Below, in pieces: positions 35,386-41,845 of a stretch of DNA of 64,000 nt. Position 1 is the stretch's first letter. The number at the start of each line of letters is the position of its first letter. The notes under the pieces are model-generated. The model searched no databases. It had not been told where the DNA came from and saw nothing but the letters and a program-made list of their open reading frames with translations. A program made the position numbers and the translations under genes. Source of the DNA: Acidithiobacillus sp. HP-2 (GTDB taxonomy: Bacteria; Pseudomonadota; Gammaproteobacteria; Acidithiobacillales; Acidithiobacillaceae); NCBI RefSeq assembly GCF_015100155.1, contig NZ_JACKZA010000009.1, forward strand, positions 62,001 through 126,000. Reading direction: 5' to 3'.

Positions 35386-36522
35386 ATGAGTGCGGTAGTC
35401 GAAGAAAATTCTCAGACCCTAAATTTTTATCGCCCGGATTATTTCGTCAAAACACCGACGATGCGTTCCCCGGACTATGTGCAGTTAAGTACGGCGGCAG
35501 CCATTACCCTGGGTCTGGTGCCCGGCGTGATGCATCGCACCTCCTGTACCAACTGCCTGAATCTGCTGATGACCTACCCGGAAGGTTGCCGCGCCAACTG
35601 CACCTACTGTGGTCTGGCCCGCCATCGCGAAGAAAGCCGCGATTATGCCGACCGCAATTTCATTCGGGTGGACTGGCCGACGGTACGGGTGGACGAAATG
35701 CTCGAACGCATTGCCCAGAACAGCGACAAGGGTGATTTTCAGCGCATGTGTATCAGCATGATCACCCACCCCGATTCAGACAATGACACCATGACCATGC
35801 TCAAACGCTGGATGGAAGTTGCCCCCCATATTCCGGTTTCCATTCTTTCCAATCCGACCACCATGGAAAAGCAGGATCTCATCAACCTCAAGGAAGCCGG
35901 TGCGGACATTTTTACGGTAGCTCTGGATGCGGTAACCCCCGAAATTTTTGAGCGGACCCGTGGTAAAACCGTACAAAGCCCGCATTCCTGGGATAAATAC
36001 TGGCAGACCATTGAATGGGCCGCCGAAATTTATGGGCCGGAAAAATTTGGCGCCCATCTGATTTGTGGCATGGGTGAAACCGAACAGGAAATTCTTGAAG
36101 TCTGTCAGAAAATGAAGGATATGGGCGGTCATAATCACATGTTTGCCTTTTTCCCGGAGAAGGGTTCCATGATGGAAGACTGGGATCCGGTTCCTCAGGA
36201 TCATTGGCGTCGCGTTCAGTTGGGCCGCTTCCTCATTGACTATGCCGGTGGCCGCTACGATGACATGAAATTCGACGAATATGGCCGGGTCGTGGACTTC
36301 GGCTACCCCGAAGCAGAGCTGGAAGACATTATCAACTCCGGTAAGCCTTTCCAGACTTCCGGCTGCCCCGGCAAAGACGATGAAGAAGTCAGCGCCTGCA
36401 ACCGTCCCTATGGGGATTCTTCGCCCTCGGACATTCGTTCTTTCCCCTTCGCCCTCAACAAGGAAGATGTGGAAATCGTGCGTCGGCAGATGCGTTTGCA
36501 GGACCTGCAATTCCCGGGCTGA
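35386..36522 (+). CDS. Radical SAM protein of the LipS1/LipS2 lipoyl synthase pair (second gene)
   Basis: A 378-residue radical SAM protein that resembles biotin/lipoyl synthases more than the first. The cluster motif is C-R-A-N-C-T-Y-C at about 61-68, preceded by two cysteines in S-C-T-N-C-L-N (about 47-50) that could hold an auxiliary cluster. Later cysteines are in T-S-G-C-P-G and S-A-C-N-R-P. ACAGGAGG lies 7 bp before the ATG at 35386. It would complete the two-protein lipoyl synthase for LbpA. Codons are C-rich here compared with the adjacent flavoprotein gene. Confidence 0.86.
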   Translation: MSAVVEENSQTLNFYRPDYFVKTPTMRSPDYVQLSTAAAITLGLVPGVMHRTSCTNCLNLLMTYPEGCRANCTYCGLARHREESRDYADRNFIRVDWPTVRVDEMLERIAQNSDKGDFQRMCISMITHPDSDNDTMTMLKRWMEVAPHIPVSILSNPTTMEKQDLINLKEAGADIFTVALDAVTPEIFERTRGKTVQSPHSWDKYWQTIEWAAEIYGPEKFGAHLICGMGETEQEILEVCQKMKDMGGHNHMFAFFPEKGSMMEDWDPVPQDHWRRVQLGRFLIDYAGGRYDDMKFDEYGRVVDFGYPEAELEDIINSGKPFQTSGCPGKDDEEVSACNRPYGDSSPSDIRSFPFALNKEDVEIVRRQMRLQDLQFPG

Positions 36523-36572
36523 CAGGCTTTTGGGATGAACATCCAGCCGATTCATGATAAATTGGCTGAATG

Positions 36573-36597
36573 AAAAAGGGGCTTCGGTCCCTTTTTT
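36573..36597 (+). terminator. Terminator after the lipoate-assembly operon
   Basis: AAAAAGGGGC-TTCG-GTCCCTTTTTT: a stem with a stable TTCG loop, one G-T pair and a run of six T, 50 bp after the radical SAM stop codon. Confidence 0.88.
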
Positions 36598-36765
36598 AAT
36601 GGGGATTCCCCAAAATCCAGTAATATTTATTGTTGCTAATATACCCATATTTTAAGCGCTGATAATTGGATTAAAAAATTGATAGATCAACGTTCTTGCA
36701 ACACTGTTCCCGATAAGACACAATCACCGTGTCATTAGCGACACAACTGTGGGCGGAGGATACAA
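36598..36765 (+). promoter_or_regulatory. AT-rich upstream region of the FadL-type gene with two dyads
   Basis: This 168-bp region carries a perfect short palindrome TGGGGA-T-TCCCCA (36600-36612) and a GTGTC-ATTAGC-GACAC dyad (36729-36744) just before the ribosome-binding site GGCGGAGG. No convincing -35/-10 pair was found. The dyad close to the start could be an operator. Confidence 0.4.
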
Positions 36766-38079
36766 ATGAAAAAATCACGGATTTTAGGAGTAACAGTAGC
36801 AGCAACTCTGGCAATGGGAATTTCCAGCAGTGCTTTTGCAACGAATGGATATCAGCTGATTGGGATTGGTCAGTATGCCATGGGTATGGGTGGCGCGGTT
36901 GTAGCGGCTCCTGGTGACCCTATGGCCGCTCTGAGCAATCCTGCGGGCCTTTCCTGGATAGCTCCTCAGGTCGCATTTTCGGCAGAGGTGTTTAATCCTA
37001 CGCGTTCAACCAATTTCGGCTTTGGAAATATTGGAAGTCACACCAACATTTACGCCGTACCTTCGTTAGGTTGGGTCGCCCCTGTAGGTCATAATCTGGT
37101 TTTTGGTGGCGGAATGTATGGTACTTCAGGGCTTGGAACGAATTATATTCAGTCTATCCCTGCGCCATTCAATCAGGTATTGGGAGATTCAGTACTGGCG
37201 ACCAGTAACATTCAATTATTCCAGATGTCTCCTGCTATTTCCTGGAAAGTTAATAATCACATGAGCCTTGGTGCAGCACTGAATATTGGTTATGAATCTG
37301 CGTCTTTTCAGGAAGTTTTCGGTGGTCCCCAGGGACAATCCGGTTTTAACCTGGCAAGTCCAACTTCTGCATACGGTATCGGCTTAACCTTAGGTATGAT
37401 TTACAAAGTAAACCCTATGGTTACCTTAGGCCTTTCATACAAAACGCCGCAAATTTATACTCCGCTCAATTGGCAGGCAACTGGTCAGTTTGTTCCGACA
37501 AGCTATGATGCCAGTACAGGGAAGGTAAAAGGTGTTTCAGGTAATTCAGGTGAATATAGTGCACATCTCAATTACCCCCAGCAAGTTGCATTCGGTATGG
37601 CTATCAAGCCAACAAAGCAATGGTTGGTGAGTGTTGAGGGTCAGTGGATTAATTGGAGCGCTACTCTTGGATCATTTAATATTTATGGACCGTGGAATGG
37701 TACTAATGTTGTAAGCCTCCCCACTAAATGGAAAAATGAATGGGTATTCAATATCGGTACTCAGTATGATCTGACAAACTGGTTACAGGTTCGTGCAGGC
37801 TACTGTTATGGAACCAATCCAATAGGTCAAGGTGCTGATACGACAGCTAATCTTTTGTTCCCTGCACTTACCCAAAACTCAATTACGGTTGGTGCGACGC
37901 AGAAGCTCGGTAAAGGTTGGAAGCTAACAGAAGCTTATATGCACGGATTTAGTAATACCAATAACGGTACGCCGTTATTGCCGGGATTGGAGCCTTATGT
38001 TCAGGCAGGATATGTGCAGAATACGAGTGCAACACTGACGGAAAACTCCTTCGGTCTGCAACTCGGTTACGACTTCTAA
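36766..38079 (+). CDS. FadL/OmpP1/TodX-family outer-membrane transport protein
   Basis: A 437-residue beta-barrel protein with a cleaved signal peptide (1-24, cut after A-F-A). The mature start T-N-G-Y-Q-L-I-G-I-G-Q-Y-A-M-G-M-G-G-A and the N-P-A-G-L-S-W motif are the FadL hatch and NPA signature. The protein ends in phenylalanine after Q-L-G-Y-D-F, as outer-membrane barrels do. FadL proteins pass hydrophobic compounds; in this organism uptake of hydrophobic sulfur compounds or fatty acids is conceivable, but no substrate can be read from the sequence. It has its own upstream region and terminator, so it is monocistronic. Confidence 0.9.
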   Translation: MKKSRILGVTVAATLAMGISSSAFATNGYQLIGIGQYAMGMGGAVVAAPGDPMAALSNPAGLSWIAPQVAFSAEVFNPTRSTNFGFGNIGSHTNIYAVPSLGWVAPVGHNLVFGGGMYGTSGLGTNYIQSIPAPFNQVLGDSVLATSNIQLFQMSPAISWKVNNHMSLGAALNIGYESASFQEVFGGPQGQSGFNLASPTSAYGIGLTLGMIYKVNPMVTLGLSYKTPQIYTPLNWQATGQFVPTSYDASTGKVKGVSGNSGEYSAHLNYPQQVAFGMAIKPTKQWLVSVEGQWINWSATLGSFNIYGPWNGTNVVSLPTKWKNEWVFNIGTQYDLTNWLQVRAGYCYGTNPIGQGADTTANLLFPALTQNSITVGATQKLGKGWKLTEAYMHGFSNTNNGTPLLPGLEPYVQAGYVQNTSATLTENSFGLQLGYDF

Positions 38080-38105
38080 AACCTTATCCCTCCTCAGGGT
38101 ACGTG

Positions 38106-38132
38106 GGAGACGGGCGACCGTCTCCTTTTTTT
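38106..38132 (+). terminator. Terminator of the FadL-type gene
   Basis: GGAGACGG-GCGA-CCGTCTCC is an 8-bp stem with a tetraloop followed by TTTTTTT. Confidence 0.93.
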
Positions 38133-38244
38133 GTGTTCAGGTTACGGGGCCGCGTTGGCGGCGCAAAATCCCTTACCTTGCACCGCAGGGGGTTTTTGCG
38201 CGAAACTGGCCTGAATCCGATCAGCAAGGAATCCAAGGAAACTC

Positions 38245-38649
38245 ATGAAGTCCATACCGATTACTGATGTCAGTAGCCTCAAAAATGACCTCAACAAATA
38301 CAAGATGGGGAAAAAGCTGGAAATTCCCCGTTTCAACCAATTGGCGAGAATGGCCTATATGGGTCGTTTGGTCATGACGCCACTGGATCCCGAAGATCCT
38401 GCCTGCAAATCATTTCTGGTGCATGTGCAGGAACCTCTGGGCATGGCCGCGCACTTTATCGAGCTGGATGAAGATTTGCAGGATACCATCCTGATTCTGG
38501 ATAGTGAGCAGTCCATGGCCATGGCGGGTATCATGCAGGCGGGTGTGGAAGAACGCGTGCGCTGGCATGAAGCCCTGAATGAGCGGGATTTCTATTTTTC
38601 GGCCTTTTACCGCCCCAAGGACAGGGAAACCCGGGAAGAAAACGCCTGA
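38245..38649 (+). CDS. Unknown 134-residue protein
   Basis: Not recognised. A soluble protein with no membrane segment and a single cysteine. The N-terminal third is basic (K-N-D-L-N-K-Y-K-M-G-K-K-L), the middle contains H-V-Q-E-P-L-G-M-A-A-H-F-I-E-L-D, and the end is charged. A well-spaced AAGGAA precedes the ATG. It is followed by an LplA-like gene and a receiver-like gene on the same strand, so the three are probably an operon. Upstream, 38160-38200 holds an imperfect hairpin (GCGCAAAA paired with TTTTGCGC) of unknown meaning. Confidence 0.65.
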   Translation: MKSIPITDVSSLKNDLNKYKMGKKLEIPRFNQLARMAYMGRLVMTPLDPEDPACKSFLVHVQEPLGMAAHFIELDEDLQDTILILDSEQSMAMAGIMQAGVEERVRWHEALNERDFYFSAFYRPKDRETREENA

Positions 38650-38698
38650 ATTGATGACTTTCGGCCATTTTCCGCTCCAGTCAGGGCAGCTCTGAGGG

Positions 38699-39706
38699 GT
38701 GCGGTTACGCATCATCTCCCTGGGGGTGTTGTCCCCGGAGTTACTCCACAAAACCTATGTGGGGCTGGCAGAGGCGCAAGGTGACAGTGATCTGCCCATT
38801 TTGCTGCTGGTACAAAGCGCGGCGCATCTGAGTCTGGGTGCGGCGCAATCTGCCGGAGCGGAACTGGACCTGCTGGCCTGTAAAAAGCTGGAGGTCCCGG
38901 TGCTGCAAAGATCCCTGGGGGGCGGGCTGGTCTGGGTGGATGGCGGACAGCTCAGCTACTTTTTTATTTTTCCGACGGCGTGGGGTATGCGCCGTGCTAC
39001 TGAGCTTTTTGTCTATATCGCGCCCTGGATAGTGGCTCTTTATGCCCATTTTGGGGTGCTCGTAGAGGCGCGCGATGGGCACGACTTCTGGTGCGCCGGG
39101 CGTAAAATCGGTGGGACCGGAGCGGCAAGTATCGGGCGTAGTCTGGTGCTGGGCGGCAGCATCATGCTCCATGTGGACTGGCAGGGTTTTGTCGCTTGTG
39201 TGGCAGCCCCTTCGGAAGCGTTTCGTGCCTGGCTCGCAGAGGCCCTGGAGGACAGTGTCTGGAGTTGGTCGCAACTGTCCTCCTCTCCACCCACGCCCGA
39301 GGCTCTACGCGCGGCTTTTCCTATGGTGCTGGAAAAGTTGGGAGTGCAAGCGGTCATCGAGACGGTGCTGAGTCGTGATGAGCAGCGCGCCGTGGCAGAA
39401 GCGGAAAGGGAAGAGCCGGAATGGGAAGACCGCAGAAGCCGCCGCGTAGCTGCGGGTATCAAGATTAAAGCAGGCGCTTTTTTGACAGAACGCCATTGGC
39501 CGAAAGGGCAATATTTACGTATCTGGACAGAAAATGGCTGCTTTCGTAGGGTGGAAGCCTCGCTGTGGGCCGAGAGCGAGATGCAGATATTCAGCGGCTT
39601 GCAGATGGATTCCCCCGCTTTCAACGCCGCCTTGCAACAATTGGCAGGTGACGAATACGACCTTTGGGCGGCACGATTTGCCGAAACGGCTGTCTGGAAA
39701 GATTAA
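38699..39706 (+). CDS. Divergent LplA-like protein with C-terminal accessory domain
   Basis: A 335-residue protein starting with GTG at 38699. The first 180 residues follow the biotin/lipoate ligase fold: V-S-L-G-equivalent S-L-G-A-A-Q, the loop V-L-Q-R-S-L-G-G-G-L-V-W-V-D (about 68-81), where the usual second arginine pair is changed to Q-R, and G-R-K-I-G-G-T-G-A-A with the conserved lysine, followed by L-G-G-S-I-M-L-H-V-D. The C-terminal region (about 245-335) resembles an LplB-like domain in layout. It is a second ligase-like protein besides sLpl(AB). It may lipoylate, transfer or remove acyl groups on LbpA; the role is inferred. Confidence 0.7.
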   Translation: MRLRIISLGVLSPELLHKTYVGLAEAQGDSDLPILLLVQSAAHLSLGAAQSAGAELDLLACKKLEVPVLQRSLGGGLVWVDGGQLSYFFIFPTAWGMRRATELFVYIAPWIVALYAHFGVLVEARDGHDFWCAGRKIGGTGAASIGRSLVLGGSIMLHVDWQGFVACVAAPSEAFRAWLAEALEDSVWSWSQLSSSPPTPEALRAAFPMVLEKLGVQAVIETVLSRDEQRAVAEAEREEPEWEDRRSRRVAAGIKIKAGAFLTERHWPKGQYLRIWTENGCFRRVEASLWAESEMQIFSGLQMDSPAFNAALQQLAGDEYDLWAARFAETAVWKD

Positions 39707-39737
39707 AATCCGAATCCAGAATGACAGGAGGTAACGA

Positions 39738-40115
39738 ATGCCCAGTATTGATGACCGGATGCGCAAGCGTTTTATATTGATGAATAGTGATGCGGCATTG
39801 CGTCAGGCGGTGGAGTCTTCTATTCCGGAAAAGTGGGAAATGACGGAAGCCACTGATCTGGATGCTTTTGATGAATGGCAGGAAATTCTCTTGCACCGCT
39901 TTATGCTGCTGAATCTGGAAGACCCGCAAATCAGTGACCCGGTGGAGTTGATAGACATGATCCGCCGCGAGCACCAGCTGAATATCCCTATTTTCTGTTT
40001 GGGTGGGAGCCGCGAACTGCGTGATCAGGCGCGTTCAGCGCGGGCTGACCGTTTTTTTGATCGGGAAGAAGGTTTGCAACGCTTGCCGGAATTTTTCCAG
40101 CAGTTTGCCTGGTAA
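39738..40115 (+). CDS. Receiver-like (CheY-fold) protein lacking the phospho-aspartate
   Basis: A 125-residue single domain. The order of strands and helices resembles a response-regulator receiver: R-F-I-L-M-N-S-D-A-A-L-R-Q-A-V, then F-M-L-L-N-L-E-D-P where the phospho-accepting aspartate should be, then I-P-I-F-C-L-G-G and a final A-D-R-F-F-D-R-E. The N-L-E-D replacement and absence of a lysine after the last strand suggest it cannot be phosphorylated. It has a strong AGGAGG. It follows the LplA-like gene by 31 bp. The family call is by pattern only. Confidence 0.55.
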   Translation: MPSIDDRMRKRFILMNSDAALRQAVESSIPEKWEMTEATDLDAFDEWQEILLHRFMLLNLEDPQISDPVELIDMIRREHQLNIPIFCLGGSRELRDQARSARADRFFDREEGLQRLPEFFQQFAW

Positions 40116-40126
40116 TAAAAAGCACC

Positions 40127-40165
40127 AAAAAATAGCGCCGCTGGCTTTGCTCAGCCGGACGGCGC
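40127..40165 (-). terminator. Terminator of the minus-strand gene at 40.2 kb
   Basis: On the minus strand, GCGCCG...CGGCGC arms enclose an inner AGCC/GGCT pairing and are followed by TATTTTTT. It lies between convergent genes and could act weakly on the plus strand too. Confidence 0.7.
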
Positions 40166-40190
40166 GTGATAGGCCGATTGGCTCGGTGGT

Positions 40191-40514
40191 TCAGCCGACC
40201 TTGGCGTGGGCCTCGGTGTCCAGCAGCAGATCATGGCTTTCGCTCTGGCCTTCGGCGCTGACGGTCAGGGTGGCAATGCGAATGCCGGCATCCTTGAAGG
40301 TGACTTCGTAGGAGAAAATACCCGGCAGTTCCAGGGTGCTTTCTTTCAGAGTCTTGCCTTCACAGGTTACACTGACTTTGGCGCTGCCCTGACCTTCCAG
40401 CATGGCCTGAATCCGGAAAGGATGTCCGGCGACGCGACGGTAGACCTGAGGATCGCGATTGGCGTTGTATTGCAGGTTGTTCAGTTTGACCATCTTGACG
40501 AGTTTGTTGCTCAT
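40191..40514 (-). CDS. Unknown 107-residue protein, probably beta-rich
   Basis: Not firmly recognised. It has no signal peptide or membrane segment. Alternating hydrophobic strands (F-R-I-Q-A-M-L-E, K-V-S-V-T-C-E-G, P-G-I-F-S-Y-E-V-T-F-K-D-A-G-I-R-I-A-T-L-T-V-S written here in parts) suggest an Ig-like sandwich, loosely reminiscent of SoxZ-type folds. It is transcribed alone, with AAGGGG before the ATG, an extended -10 at 40547-40554 and its own terminator. Being opposite to all neighbours, it may be separately controlled. Confidence 0.6.
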   Translation of the reverse strand: MSNKLVKMVKLNNLQYNANRDPQVYRRVAGHPFRIQAMLEGQGSAKVSVTCEGKTLKESTLELPGIFSYEVTFKDAGIRIATLTVSAEGQSESHDLLLDTEAHAKVG

Positions 40515-40546
40515 GGTTGCCCCTTATTAATCACACTATAAAATGA

Positions 40547-40554
40547 ATTATACA
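40547..40554 (-). promoter_or_regulatory. Extended -10 promoter of the 107-residue gene
   Basis: TGTATAAT on the minus strand is a perfect extended -10 element. Transcription would start near 40540, about 26 bases before the ATG. The -35 region (GAGTTT) is weak. Confidence 0.5.
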
Positions 40555-40639
40555 CGCATTTAGCTAAAACTCTTTTATCCTAGACGAAAATCTCCCGGAG
40601 TGGTAGCGGGTTTCGCCGAAAAACCGATCAGGAGTGATG

Positions 40640-41035
40640 ATGACCGAGTCAACACAGTTAATTACGGCACTGGATGCCGCCCATGAACGTATTGAAGCAC
40701 TAGCCAAACAACAAAGCGCAGGAATGCCCTTGCCCGAATTGCTGGCAGCGGGCATTGCCGAAGCGCAGGCCATGTTGCGCATTATGCTGGAAAACGAGCA
40801 TAAGCCTTATGCCAGTGATGCGGATTTGCTGGAATTGTGGAAAACCCTGGTGAAGGGCAAGCCCCACTGGAATACCATTCGCGATAATTGTCGTGAACTG
40901 ATTTACTACCAGAATTGTCTGAAAGCGGAGCGTCAGGATGCACTGCCCGCCCAGCCTGAGCGGATGGTGATTCATACCCTGCGTCACATATTTCTGTATT
41001 TACGTAGTCATGCCGAACAAAATCAAGAGGGTTGA
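40640..41035 (+). CDS. Unknown helical protein upstream of the MoxR/VWA pair
   Basis: A 131-residue, mostly helical soluble protein from the ATG at 40640 (AGGAG 5 bp upstream; the preceding ATG is also possible). It is not recognised. It has regular leucine/alanine helices (L-P-E-L-L-A-A-G-I-A-E-A-Q-A-M-L-R) and ends with H-T-L-R-H-I-F-L-Y-L-R. It lies 3 bp before the AAA+ gene, so it is probably a partner or client of that system. Confidence 0.65.
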   Translation: MTESTQLITALDAAHERIEALAKQQSAGMPLPELLAAGIAEAQAMLRIMLENEHKPYASDADLLELWKTLVKGKPHWNTIRDNCRELIYYQNCLKAERQDALPAQPERMVIHTLRHIFLYLRSHAEQNQEG

Positions 41036-41038
41036 GTA

Positions 41039-41836
41039 ATGAGTGAAATGATTATCCAGGAACCTTTTTACCAACCCGTAGCCAATGAAGTCGGGGTGTT
41101 TATGGCGGCCTGGAGCCGCCGTTTGCCGGTCATGCTCAAAGGCCCGACGGGCTGCGGCAAAACCCGCTTTCTGGAACATATGGCCTGGCGCCTCAAGCGG
41201 CCCCTGATTACCGTAGCCTGCCACGAAGATCTGACCAGTTCAGACCTGGTCGGACGCTTTCTCATTGAAGGAGATGCCACGGTCTGGCAGGACGGACCCT
41301 TGACCAAAGCGGTGCGTGAGGGGGCGATCTGCTATCTGGATGAAATTGTCGAAGCGCGGACCGACACGACGGTCGTGATCCATCCGCTGACGGACCATCG
41401 CCGCCATCTGCCCATTGAAAAGCTGGGCACGGAAATCAGTGCGCATCCCGATTTCATGCTGGTCATTTCCTACAATCCCGGTTATCAGACGGTTTTGAAA
41501 GATCTTAAACCCTCGACCAAACAGCGTTTTGTGGGTATGAATTTTACCTATCCCCCGGCCGAGGTGGAAACCCGGATTGTCATGAAAGAGGCGGGGCTGG
41601 ATGAATCCCGCTCCAAGGCCCTGGTGGCGGCAGCAGATAAAGCCCGGAATCTCAAGGATCAGGGTCTGCAGGAAGTGACTTCGACGCGCGCGCTGATTTA
41701 CGCTGGAGCGTTGATGGTGGCGGGACTGGAATCCCTGGAAGCCTGCACCATGGCGATCATCAACCCGCAAACGGATGATCCGGAATTAAGTGAGGCTTTG
41801 CTGGAAATTTTCCGGACTTTTTTTCCGGAACGTTAA
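41039..41836 (+). CDS. MoxR-type AAA+ ATPase (CbbQ/NorQ family)
   Basis: A 265-residue ATPase with Walker A GPTGCGKT at 35-42, Walker B I-C-Y-L-D-E-I near 100, and the CbbQ/NorQ signature D-L-V-G-R-F-L-I. Together with the next gene it forms a Q/O or Q/D pair; such pairs remodel metalloenzymes or reactivate Rubisco. No Rubisco or nitric-oxide reductase gene is in the window, so the client is open. The VWA-protein gene starts 9 bp downstream with AAGGAG. Confidence 0.88.
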   Translation: MSEMIIQEPFYQPVANEVGVFMAAWSRRLPVMLKGPTGCGKTRFLEHMAWRLKRPLITVACHEDLTSSDLVGRFLIEGDATVWQDGPLTKAVREGAICYLDEIVEARTDTTVVIHPLTDHRRHLPIEKLGTEISAHPDFMLVISYNPGYQTVLKDLKPSTKQRFVGMNFTYPPAEVETRIVMKEAGLDESRSKALVAAADKARNLKDQGLQEVTSTRALIYAGALMVAGLESLEACTMAIINPQTDDPELSEALLEIFRTFFPER

Positions 41837-41845
41837 GGAGCTTTC

